From contig NC_079877.1 of the NCBI RefSeq assembly GCF_029227915.1, positions 13,515,351 through 13,579,350 of the forward strand: 64,000 nucleotides of DNA. The letters are read 5' to 3'. A model generated the notes under the pieces. The model searched no databases and was not told where the DNA came from. It saw only the letters and a list, made by a program, of their open reading frames with translations. Both the position numbers and the translations under genes were made by a program. Shown piece by piece: positions 33,247 through 43,291 of the stretch (position 1 is the first letter of the stretch; each line of letters starts with the position of its first letter). This stretch comes from Hydractinia symbiolongicarpus. Taxonomy: Eukaryota; Cnidaria; Hydrozoa; Anthoathecata; Hydractiniidae.

Positions 33247-36200
33247 CTACTTTAAAATTGATGCTTGAAAAAACCCTACTTTTCCAGACTTTCCATTTTT
33301 CTTCTTCTTTTTCTTCTTTCCACGCTTTGTCGATCCAGATGCTAAGGAGTTGATTTTATTAAAAGTATCTGTCTCCATTCTATGCGTCACCTTCATGTGA
33401 ATTGGTTTCAATCCAGCTAAATATAAAAAAACCTTGTTCAGTCGACACTAACTTCACTCCAACAGTACAAGGCTGTCAACGAACGCTTTGCAGTGAACGC
33501 TATGCGAGTGATATCCGATTTAAACCAGTTATTTGCTTGCTTCAAAAATTTGCTTGCATGTTTTTCTCTCTGTTGTCGTAAAACTTTCAAAACGTCGTTA
33601 ATATATCAACTTTAATTTTAATAATTCATTTTCAATTTTAATTCGGCACTTCCCTCGTCTGTCTGTCACGCAAAACGGTAGCTTAGTTGCGCAAGTAGCG
33701 AGACGCACGCAATGCAGTATAAAAAGGACGGGCGAACCCGTGGATTTTTCCAGGGACTAACGACTAGTTTGTTATTATTATTATAAAAACAAACACATCT
33801 TTTCCTCTTTTGAGGATATCTACAGTCCAAGCCTTACTTAAAAAATATGCAGAGTCATACCCTAAATAACGAATGGCAAAAAGTCAACACCAAACACCGA
33901 TAGGAATACGCCCGTTATTAATGTCAGCTACTAACTTTGGTTCACTGACAACGGGTTTTATGAAAGAGACTAATAGATACACCATGGCACTCGTCCGTCG
34001 TGTCGGTATTTCGTATGAAATTAGTCCGCGGAGAAGGGAGGGGGTCTTTAAACAGAGATGGTTAATAAAAATTAAAAAAGTAATGCACAGATAATAAAGA
34101 CCTTCTTTACGAGACTGCAATGCGGATAAAATTTCTCTTCCACCAAGTTCACCAATCAAATTGTCGTCCAGATCTATTTCTTTTAAATTTGAAGAATTTA
34201 CAATCCATCTAAAATCACAGGCTAACATGTAATAAAAACAAACAAGAAACAAATTTATCTACACACTTTGTCCAGTATTGTATCAATTACTACAAATTCA
34301 AAGTTTTAAAACCACAGGGTTGCCAGTCTTCCTCTAGAGTCAAATTTGATGGAGATTTGAGGACTTAAGGAATTTTCAGCCGTCTGAGAAGATGGTATAT
34401 TTTAAAAAAATTAGGATTCTTGAGGTCATTTTCATATTTTTAAAAAACTTGAGAATATTTGAGAAAATTTTAAAGGTGACGGCAAGAGTAAAGAACAAAT
34501 TATAATCCAGCATTTCTACGCATTTTAAAAATAAGAACATGCTAGGTTGTAAAATTAGTCGTTAAAAATCTGTTTTCAGAGGAGATTTGTGGAGTTTTGA
34601 GAAGTTTTGAGGAGATTTGTGAAATTTTAAGGAGTTTAGTGAAGTTTTGAGGAGATTTGTGGAGTTTTGAGAAGATTTGTGGAGTTTGAAGGAAATTTGT
34701 GGAGTTTGGAGGAGATTTGAGAAGTTTTTAGGAGATTTGTGAAGTTTTGAGGAGATTTGTAGAGTTTTAAGGAGATTTGTAGAGTTTTAAGGAGATTTGT
34801 GGAGTTTTGAGGAGATTTATTGAGTTTTGAGTGGAGTTTAGAGAAGATTTGTGGAGTTTTGAGATTTGTGGCGTTTGGATGAGATTTGTTGAGTTTTAAG
34901 GAGATTTGTGTGGAGTTTTAAGGAGATTTGTTGAGTTTTGAGGAGATTTGTGGCGTTTGGATGAGATTTGTGGAGTTTTGAGGGGATTTGTTGAGTTTTA
35001 AGGAGATTTGTGGAGTTTTAAGGAGATTTGTGGAGTTTTGAGGAGATTTGTTGAGTTTTGAGTGGAGTTTAGAGGAGATTTGAGGAGATTTGTGGCGTTT
35101 GGATGAGATTTGTGGAGTTTTGAGGAGATTTGTTGGGTTTAGAGGAGATTTGGAGAGTTTTGAGGAGATTTGTGGAGTTTTAGGGAGATTTGTGGAGTTT
35201 AGAGGAGATTTGTGGCGTTTTGAGGAGATTTGTGGAGTTTTAAGATTTGTAGAGTTTTGAGGAGATTTGTGGCGTTTAGAAGAGATTTGTGGCGTTTAGA
35301 GTAGATTTGTGGCGTTTTGAGGAGATTTGTGGAGTTTTGAGGAGGCGTTGCAACTCTGCAGTCAGTTGTGGCAACAATTTTTAATGACATATAATTCAAA
35401 GAAGTTTCGTGCAAAATACTGCACGAAATCAAAGGTAAAGCTCAAAATCACCTTCATCTCATCATCACAGCAAGGTTTAATATTTTACATCAGTTACATT
35501 AATTTCCCACTCTTTAATTTCCGCGTACAGAAAATGCGCAAACATTAATCGTGCGCAAAATAAGCCTAATGACGAAGAGGTCTTTAAAATTCAACGATGC
35601 GAAATGATAAAATTGTAGCTAACGAAAATCAACAAAAATCTCGTTTGCAAATATGTGAACATGTCATGATAATTGAAACTGCAGAATATTGCGTCATATC
35701 ATGAAAGTGAAAAAGTAAATTTAAATTACAAAAAAAAGAACAGTTTTTGCTATTTGAAAGCACATTTACCTCTTCAGCAACCTCATCACTTCCAATGGAA
35801 CATTGTCAGAATTCACAGTAAAATTGTCAATTCCATTATCAGCAATATGCAAAACGTCCAACCATGCACCAACTCTAGCTGGCTCTTTTTTTAAACCACT
35901 CTTTTTTTTCTTTTTCTTTTTGCCTTTCTTTGCAATAAGAGACCTTCCAGAAACTGGCGGTTTTCTAAACAAAACGAAAGAAAATATGTTAAAACAATTA
36001 TTTTGTACGCTTATAAATTCAAAAAGTAACAATTACAATAAAAATACTCCTGTACCTTGTATCAGATTTTGCTGGAATAATGTGTTTTGAATACACTGGT
36101 TTATCATTCTCAGACACAGCAGTTTGTATCAACAGCTCTTCTTCTTCTTTTATTCTTTGTCTTTCAGCTGCATCAATCTCTGCTTGATTTACCACCAATC

Positions 36201-39084
36201 GAATTAGTTCGACCAAACCGTCACATTCTAACATGTTTCCATCAACATACAATTCGCTAATAAACATTTTAATGTGTAATGTACAGTGTATACAATAACA
36301 ACAACAACAACAACAAAAACAACAACAAACGCAAACAACAATAAAAATGACAATGGTAACAAAAATAATGACAACAACAAAAACAATAGCTTCATCTTCC
36401 ACTAGAATAACCACATCAAACAGAAAACGCAAGTTATAAAGTTGGAAAGCACAGTCTTCAGCAAATTTTAACAACTTCGAATAGTGATCGTGTTGACATA
36501 ATTTATACTTGTCGTTCCTGTTAACTAGTTTATCAGAAGCACTTGTTGTACCCATATCGAATGAATGCCTAATAATAACTTTAAATTGAGCATTTGTGGC
36601 ATCCAACATCAAAGTGTAACAGTATCTACAACAACAAAAACTTAGGCATACTTAACAGCTGATTGTGTCACCATTTGACCCAAAACTGATCCACTACGAG
36701 ATGTGAAGCCACAAAAGCATAAACTTAATTTGGTTATGCAAGTTGATGACTGAAAACCATTGGACAATGACATCAACCCTTCATCATTTAACCTGAAGGC
36801 AAAAACAGTGTCCCTCAAAACAATCTTAACATAATACCCAATTTGACAGTGGCTGTTTTTAGTGGTGCTATAGCTTAGTAATTTTAACTCTCATACTTTG
36901 TGTGGGAGACTGGGGTTCGATTCCCCTTGGTGGAAAATCAATATTAGGTTAACCCAAGTCATGTAAGGGGAAATTGGGGAGATGGCACAATCTGTGAGCT
37001 ATTGGATGTTGCAGGGAGTTGTCTGATAGAGCCTGGACCCTAATTGGTTCTGCGTAGCTCAAAATGAGGATTAAATACTCTAGGACTCCCCATCTAAGCC
37101 ATGGTCCCTCCTGGAAATAATAGACAGGGTGTATATCCCTTGATATTTGTAAGGCTAGCCATGTAAAATATGCATATCTATTTATAACGAGGTATACTCA
37201 ATCACAAAATTTAGAAATGTGTGATAACTCCAATTTAATAACCACGTTAAGCTCTAAAAATTGAAGAAAAAGCTTACTTTGTAAAATCAAGAACTAGAGT
37301 TCTCAAAAAGTTATTTACTGGGAGACACCTAAAAAAGAAAGAAGAAGACTATTATTACCATACTTCAGTCAAAATAGTTTATATATTGAACTATATAGTA
37401 AGTGGAAATAGATACCGAGACAATCTCTCCATGGAATATGCATCAAGTTTGCAATTTAGAAACTCCACATACTCAACAGAATAAATTGGCTGTGCAAGAA
37501 ATGTTTCCTAAACATAAAGATGTTATTAAATGACCTGCATGGATGATAGCAAAACAGAAATACTAGTTCAAAAATTTAGACAAATTGAGGAGTAAGATGG
37601 CTGTTTTATGAAATAAGTGAGCAGGGCAGCATAAAGAAATATTAAAAAATTCATCATCATCATCATATTATGATGATGATGATGTCCGTTTTCTATGCTA
37701 TGGGTTGGACGGGGTATATTAATAACCCTCTTCCAATCTGATCTAGACTGTGTTAGATCTAAACTCAACTTCCTCTGTATCAAATTTGTCCATATAACCT
37801 CCTGCCAAATCTTTCTAGGTCTGCCTCTAGGCTTTGCCCCAGGAACTATCAAGTCTCTACACTTTCTTACCCAATTATCCTCCTCCATTCTTTCCAAGTG
37901 CCCCAGCTAATTCAATCTTCTTATCCAGATAAGAAGATTGAATTAGCTGGGGCACTTGGAAAGAACATCTTTAATTCTAAGGATACTTAGCCTGCTTCTT
38001 AGCTCATCTGAACCCTTTCTGTCTCTCAGATCTTCCTGCTTCACTGCCCATTTCTCACTACCGTACAATATAACACTTCTTATACAGGCCTCATACAACC
38101 TACCTTTTACCTCAATTGACAAGACTCTGCTAGTCAACAAAGGAAGTAACTCCCTGAACTTTATATTGGTGAGCCATACAAATACAAACTACTTCATTTG
38201 GGAATATATTTTCCAATGTTAGTGGCAAAACTAAATCCTTGTTAGTTGTAGTTTATGACTAACAGAGATTTAGCTTTATAAAAAACATATTTATATCACC
38301 AGGAAATGGAATACAAAGTGTAATTATGTAAACACCCCTCTATAGTATCTATCAGATGATGAATATATATAATAGGTGGATGCTTATATGTAAAACATGT
38401 ATAACACATATAATAAAATGATTCTAAAGTTTGCTTTACCAGAGCAGCTATTTCTTTATACGGCAGGCACAAATCCCAAAAATATAACTCTGTAACTGCT
38501 TTATACCAAAGTGCCCGTATTGTTTTTATTAACGGAGTTAATTTGATTGGTGATTCTGACAAGCTTGGTTCCTGTGCTTGAAGAGTGAACTAAAAAAAGA
38601 AAAGTATTTCAATAGATTGTGCCTCTAACAATTATGATCTAAGTTTTACTGCATTTTGAGAGGGGTGTCTTAAAAACAGAGTTTTTCTCAAAAAATAAGC
38701 TCATAATTTTAAAATTGTAAGCTTATTATAATTTCTACTGAAGCTATGCTTTATATCTATTGAGCCAAGCCCAGGTTTTTAACTAATATAATATAATCTT
38801 TAATGTCAGATGTCTCATATGCCCGAAGATTTTCTCATTGCGAATATCACTACCTGGAACGAAAAACAGTCAAGAGTCAATATTGTACTTACTCTAACTA
38901 GTAATTTACAATCATCTGCATACTTCTTCAGTTCATCTTTTAAATGATTATCTACAGCTGACCCAAGAGATTTGCAGTGTGTTTCGTACAACTTTAAGAA
39001 ATTCTTTAGCTTCTCATTTATGCTCTGGACACCCTTTTGGGCAGATTTAACATTTCTTTCTTTTGTAGACTTTTTTAATGGCAT
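33247..39084 (-). CDS. Leucine-rich-repeat protein with lysine-rich inserts (nine exons, 429 residues)
   Basis: Exons on the minus strand: 39084-38893, 38589-38440, 37499-37417, 37328-37278, 36792-36652, 36256-36056, 35964-35770, 34208-34102 and 33416-33247. They total 1290 nt with every phase matching. Order: a basic, helical start (MPLKKSTKERNVKSAQKG); repeats of the ribonuclease-inhibitor LRR kind (VEYVEFLNCKLD, LRTLVLDFTKLNDEGL, ITKLSLCFCGF, VNELYVDGNMLECDGL); a charged coil (AERQRIKEEEELL); a lysine cluster (KKGKKKKKKKSGLKK); more LRR units (WLDVLHIADNGIDNF, LKEIDLDDNLIGELGG); and a second lysine cluster (KRGKKKKKKKNGK) before the tail FFQASILK. No signal peptide or membrane segment, so it is probably cytosolic, ciliary or nuclear. 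I could not name the family. The donor after RKE (GAAG|GTCTTT) is weak but required by phase. Confidence 0.8.
33655..33772 (+). repeat. Interspersed CCCGTGG-hairpin repeat (copy 3)
   Basis: Contains CTGTCTGTCACGCAAAACGG, GCGAGACGCACGCAATGC, AAAAAGGACGGGCGAACCCG and TGGATTTTTCCAGGGAC, the same order as copies at 25490 and 42240. Lies in the last intron of the LRR gene. Confidence 0.6.
34574..35346 (+). repeat. About 770-bp minisatellite of 20-bp units, almost free of C on the + strand
   Basis: The unit GGAGATTTGTGGAGTTTTGA repeats about 38 times with point changes (GTGGCGTTTGGAT, TTGAGTTTTAA variants) and occasional shortened units. The + strand has almost no C outside the GGCG variants; the LRR-gene transcript, read from the minus strand, therefore carries a G-poor CTCAAAACTCCACAAATCTC array. 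It fills most of the intron 34209-35769. GGTTGCCAGTCTTCCTC near 34318 and GGAGGCGTTGCAACTC at 35341 may be the ends of a transposon in which it arose. Confidence 0.9.
36296..36345. repeat. AAC-triplet microsatellite
   Basis: Runs of AACAACAAC with AAAAACAACAAC and CAAACAAC interruptions, in the intron between LRR-gene exons 36792-36652 and 36256-36056. Confidence 0.8.
36863..37190 (+). mobile_element. SINE, about 328 bp, with tRNA-like head
   Basis: Head TGGTGCTATAGCTTAGTAAT, then GGGAGACTGGGGTTCGATTC (B box GGTTCGATTCC), then a body that matches 49577-49883 closely over roughly 300 bp: AAATTGGGGAGATGGCACA, TCTGCGTAGCTCAAAA, CTAAGCCATGG, CCTCCTGGAAATAATAGAC. Tail words GCTAGCCATGTA and AATATGCATATCTATTTA. 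Lies in an intron of the LRR gene. Confidence 0.8.
37650..37682. repeat. TCA/TGA microsatellite forming an inverted pair
   Basis: TCATCATCATCATATTATGATGATGATGATG is a self-complementary pair of TCA and TGA runs. It marks the 3' tail of the LINE fragment that follows on the minus strand. Confidence 0.8.
37683..38145 (-). pseudogene. LINE retrotransposon C-terminal fragment
   Basis: Minus-strand reading gives the typical end of a non-LTR reverse-transcriptase protein in two pieces. The first is SRVLSIEVKGRLYEACIRSV, then LYGSEKWAVKQEDLRD, LRSRLSILRIKDVL. After an inserted palindrome comes LGHLERMEEDNWVRKCRD, GAKPRGRPRKIWQEVIWTNL, DLTQSRSDWKRVI. Stops occur around the palindrome, the 5' reverse-transcriptase core is absent, and the microsatellite at 37650-37682 forms its 3' end. 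It sits in the intron between LRR-gene exons 38589-38440 and 37499-37417. Confidence 0.8.
37888..37966. repeat. Perfect palindrome, about 38-bp arms with a 2-base centre
   Basis: The left arm reads ...CCCCAGCTAATTCAATCTTC TTATC and the right arm is its exact reverse complement, starting GATAAGAAGATTGAATTAGC, with CA between. It interrupts the LINE reading frame: one arm is genuine LINE sequence and the other is an inverted copy of it. Confidence 0.85.
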
Positions 39085-39678
39085 GGTTGTGTGCTACAGG
39101 ATCATATTTTGTATATGTTGTGGGAATAAGTGAAAGCAAACTTTGTATATCAATATACATTTCTAAAAAATGGAAGATCAGTGTATGACATTGATAGTTG
39201 ATACAGAGATATTCTTTTATAAGTATTACAATACCTTTAAAATATTTAGGAATAAATGTTGTGGATAATTATCCCAATTAAATTTTTGATTACACAGCTA
39301 TTCCTGATTTATATCATATACTCTATTGAGTTAATTAATCTTGCAAATTTGTTTAGTCAACTTAATCTCCTTAACAAAATATATTGAAAATTTAAAAAAA
39401 TCCAAAAAATTTAACACCTAGTATAGCAAAGATGGAAAAGGTTTTCCTTTTGATCAGTTTTACACTTTTTTAACTTACTCTGGTTTGGCAAAATATATTC
39501 AGTGCAAATAAAGGGAAATATATCCCAATTAGACAGTAATCTCACATCAGTAATAATACATTGCTAAACAAGACAAAAACTACAACTGAAGTCCAATGTG
39601 GCTATTACTCTATTATTGTGCTGCAATATAAAGATATAACTTCAATACACAAATCTAATATATTTCCTAATTTTTTTC

Positions 39679-40386
39679 TCACTCCGGTTGAAATCTTCTG
39701 TTATTAAGATGTCTAAATGTCATTGGTTGAAATCCTATTTTTATCATCTTTAAATATTCAATTTCCAATGAGAACGGACCTGATTTTTTGTCACTCAGAG
39801 ATAACCCAATTGTTCTGACATTACTAAAATCAAATTGTTCATCTTGTAAATAGCCTTGATATGTCATTAGAAATTTTGAAAACGGCAAGCGTTCAACTTC
39901 CCAATATGGGCCACCTTTTGTAAATAAAAAGGATTGAAACAAGTCATACTGATTGAGCAACATCATTGATTCAGTTTGTATATTTACAAAATAAGGACGG
40001 CCATCTCCTCTATATTTTATTTCAATGCAATCATAGTAACTCATGTCAACAGTTTCAACCTTGTTAAACAATCCCGTAATTGGTTTTGATCGAATTCCAC
40101 AAAAACCACTGTGGTCTATGCTCACATTCTTATCAATGTCTGTAGAAACATTTCCAGAAAATAAAAGTCGACCATGTTTGCTGGTTGTTAACTTAGCTTC
40201 ACTGTTACCACCAACTTCATTGTCAGACAGACAAACAAAATTTTTAATAGTTTCAGGTTGCTCAAAATTGTATAACACTTGAGTATCTGATACTTTAATG
40301 TTTTCTCCTTTGATGCCTCTCCAAAGTGACGCTACATTTTTTCGAAGCCATATTCCACAATCTACAGCAAATTTTTTTGTTAACAT
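39679..40386 (-). CDS. NDUFAF1: NDUFAF1 / CIA30, mitochondrial complex I assembly factor
   Basis: A single-exon 235-residue frame. The N-terminus MLTKKFAVDCGIWLRKNVAS is basic and amphipathic, as expected of a mitochondrial presequence. The CIA30 domain follows: LYNFEQPETIKNFVCLSDNE, a GGNSEAKL motif (DxxxGGxS type), GRLLFSGNVSTD, SGFCGIRSKP, YDCIEIKYRGDGRPYFVNIQ, GPYWEVERLPFSKFLMTYQG, VRTIGLSLSDKKSGPFSLEI. Known family members are matrix chaperones for assembly of the membrane-arm intermediate of respiratory complex I. It is shorter than the vertebrate protein because the linker between presequence and domain is short. Its stop codon lies about 600 bases upstream of the LRR gene, on the same strand. 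Highly conserved and probably functional. Confidence 0.93.
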   Translation of the reverse strand: MLTKKFAVDCGIWLRKNVASLWRGIKGENIKVSDTQVLYNFEQPETIKNFVCLSDNEVGGNSEAKLTTSKHGRLLFSGNVSTDIDKNVSIDHSGFCGIRSKPITGLFNKVETVDMSYYDCIEIKYRGDGRPYFVNIQTESMMLLNQYDLFQSFLFTKGGPYWEVERLPFSKFLMTYQGYLQDEQFDFSNVRTIGLSLSDKKSGPFSLEIEYLKMIKIGFQPMTFRHLNNRRFQPE

Positions 40387-41752
40387 TTTGGCTAAAAAGA
40401 AACAGCCAACTTCTGCATCGAGAACGTCAGGTCAAAACTAATCTGCATTTGTTTTGAATTTGTGTACAAGGTACACGAAATAGCTTAACGCTTTACCTCA
40501 GTGCTTATATTGGAAAGATAGGGAGCAAGACCCAAAACAAAGAAAAGATTAAGTATGTTATGTTTATAATAAATTTCGGAGTAATAATTAACTAAATTAG
40601 TTTATTAAATTTATCACGTTTTTAGTTTAATTCCGAGAAGTAGCATGGTGATGAAATTTAAAGCTCTGTGTGGAAGAGTGAAGAGTAGAGTTTTTCTGCA
40701 GGAAATTTATGTAGTATACTTATTCGCCACATAATGCCAATTATTCGGCCACACACAACCGCATGTTAGAGACAATTCCCCCAGGTGATAAACCCGAGAT
40801 CCCCAAATATACATACATTTGTCGCGACTTTTAAAACGGTTTTGCTGTCTGGGCCAACTTGCATGACTGAAATGATAATAAACGTTTTTAAATTCGTTTA
40901 AAAATGGTTTCCTTTTGCAGGAATCTTCATACAATCTTTTCGTTTTTAAAACAACAATTAATCAAAACGTCTCCGCCGTCCCGATGTAAAAAGTGACAGC
41001 AGGCGCTGGGAATAACAGGTTGAGGAGATGCAATATGAATCCATTGTCCAGTGGTGTTGGTGGCGCTGGTACAATTTTTGTATGTATCAACAAAAACCGA
41101 AAAGACAAAAAACAAATTCCCACGGCATCGGGTATCGGGCACCATGGTTTTAGTTTTCGGGTAACAATGGTCAGGGTATCGGGTCTCGGGTATCATCTAG
41201 GTATCGGATCTCACTTTTCTTATATTCCTATATAAAAGATGACTCCTTGATTGCGAATTTGCGCTGATTTTTTTTTTTTTGCCTTAAGGGATCGGGATCT
41301 GTACGAAAATTTTTCTGCGCCTTTGAGAAGACATTTTCTAAACACGTGACTTGGAAATTTTCTAATCTTTGTCTCTTCCGAGTGAAAGTTGAATCTTAAA
41401 AAATAGGCAATTTAAAAATTAGAATTCTGTCTCGTTCCAATTCGATAAGTTCCGACGTAAAAAATATTTAAATGTAAAAATTCAGCTTTATTTTCTATGA
41501 CTTGCTTCTACTACTCTGCAATAACAATTAATAAACACTTCTAAAACATATTCACCTCTTATGCAACGAGTACCTAAAAACTCAATTATAAAGAAACCAA
41601 ATATTTAGTGTTGGAAAGTAAGAAAGGACATGCTAGGTTTTTCGTTATCACAGATAAAACCGAAAATGAAGAGTATTATTTTTGTTTATATACAAATTTT
41701 CACACCGGCGTTCGATTTTTAATCTGTGTACATTATTAGAATAACCCAAATA

Positions 41753-41852
41753 CAACCTCGATCCCAGGACCTGTTTTTGCATGTCGAACAGCGAGACGAA
41801 CCCATCAATAAGTGCAGCGCCGATGAGAGACAAAGTTCTGGGGACGAGATTG
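41753..41852. mobile_element. 100-bp MITE of the CAACCTCG family
   Basis: Begins CAACCTCGATCCCAGGACCT and ends AGTTCTGGGGACGAGATTG; the ends are inverted copies and the length matches the copy at 16387-16486. Confidence 0.75.
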
Positions 41853-42239
41853 AACCCAAATTTTGGAATTGTGCAACATAAACCAAGCTGTATTAAGTAG
41901 TCCTAACGAAAACGAAATTTATCAGTCCGGATTATGAATAATCAATGGCATTAAAATAGTTGCCAACAGTATAACGGAAAACTATAGCCGTTGTTAGTCA
42001 AAAACAAAGAAATTGCACATTCCTTTCAGAATGAAATCAAACATGATTGATTCTGTTAAGTTTTGAGACATTAAGAACGTCCAGATAATTTTGGACGTGC
42101 TCGAAGACAACACTTTTTTGACTTTTGTGTTGACTCAATACAGTAAAACCCATCTGAATGGAACACACGTGAAAAAAAAGATTCTGTTCGCTTTAGGGAG
42201 GTGTCACGTTGGTTGTTTTATTAAAAAAAAAATCAACCA

Positions 42240-42425
42240 CTTTGTTGCGACGGGTAAATATAAAGGACGTGCAATCCCGTGGATTTTTCCACGGGCAACG
42301 ACTATCTCTATAATAATAGCCGTCGTCTGTCTGTCTCTGCGCGGACCCCCGCCAAGTTAGAAAATGATGTTACGGAAACACGAATATTGCTGCGACGGGT
42401 AAATATAAAGGACGGCTAATGACTA
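42240..42425 (+). repeat. Interspersed CCCGTGG-hairpin repeat (copy 4, with partial duplication)
   Basis: TGCGACGGGTAAATATAAAG occurs twice (42246 and 42392 regions), each followed by GGACG. The first is followed by the hairpin CCCGTGGATTTTTCCACGGG and then CGTCTGTCTGTCTCTGCGCG. Order and hairpin match copies at 25490, 28910 and 33655. Confidence 0.6.
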
Positions 42426-42831
42426 GTAAATATCTATTTTTAAATGAGCAGGTCAATTTCAGCCAAAATGTTCACTGAATGCAATTGAAGTCATGTAATT
42501 CGTATATAAGTTATCGATTATAAAAGTTAAATTTTTATCGGCAAAACACTAAACAAAGGTGTTTCACACGAGCCATTTTTGTGAGAAACGTTTGTCTTTT
42601 TAACAATTTACTTTGCTTACAATTAATGTTTTAGAAAAAAATCTGTAATGTAAGATTTCTTCATTCTGTAAAGTGATTTCGATCAAAATATTCCAATATA
42701 CTAGGATCCAAATTGAAAAAAAATTCCAACTTATAATATTTGAATTACAGGATAAAAAGTATATACCAAAATCTGTTCCATTTAAACGATTTTTAAAATC
42801 TCGAGAGAGTTTTAATTATTACACTTCAACG

Positions 42832-43191
42832 TACCGTGTAATGATCCGATTAAGCGCACAGCATTTTTTAACCGCCCCCTTGAATAAGCGCCCAGATAAC
42901 TTCCTCAAAGTTCAATAAGCGCCCACCTGATAAAAGGAGGCACTTAATCGAAAACTACCTTGAGAAACTGCGCGCTTATTTGAAAATTTTACTTTCTTAC
43001 ATTGAGAACCCTAGAAGAACTAAACTTTATTTTTACATATCTGTTGTTTAGTTTCATTTTTTAGGAAAAAAAAAATTGAAAAACACCGTTGTCTTTAATT
43101 TGTACAAAATTAGGAAAAATTTCTAAACGCCCAGCATTTTTTAAGCGCCCGCACAATTAAGCGCCCACGCTTTATTCGGATCATTACGGTA
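42832..43191. mobile_element. 360-bp MITE with TACCGTAATGATCCGAATAAGCGC termini
   Basis: The left end TACCGTGTAATGATCCGATT and right end (reverse complement TACCGTAATGATCCGAATAA) are inverted repeats differing by a 2-base insertion and one substitution. Subterminal AAGCGCCC words recur several times on each side. No coding capacity. Confidence 0.7.
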
Positions 43192-43291
43192 TATATGTCC
43201 TTCGTTTTTGGCAAGAAAGCGGCAATTTTGATTCATAATCCATGAGGGTATATATGTAGAGTACTAGCATCGTTGGCGCAATCTAATGAAA

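Larger units (their letters stand above)
40387..43291. other. Intergenic interval between NDUFAF1 and the chromodomain gene
   Basis: No gene seen. Holds the short MITE at 41753-41852, the CCCGTGG repeat at 42240-42425, the 360-bp MITE at 42832-43191, and a MITE-like fragment near 40975-41030. The two flanking genes are divergently arranged and about 2.9 kb apart. Confidence 0.45.

Noticed and set aside
33884-34101. C-terminal half of the 122-residue minus-strand frame
   Set aside because: Past the donor at 34101 it is translated intron. Phase and LRR sense require splicing to 33416.
36057-36612. 197-residue frame continuing upstream of the LRR-gene exon
   Set aside because: The upstream part is translated AAC-triplet microsatellite (Val/Cys/Phe runs). 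The true exon begins at 36256 after TTTATTAG and joins exon 36792-36652 in phase.
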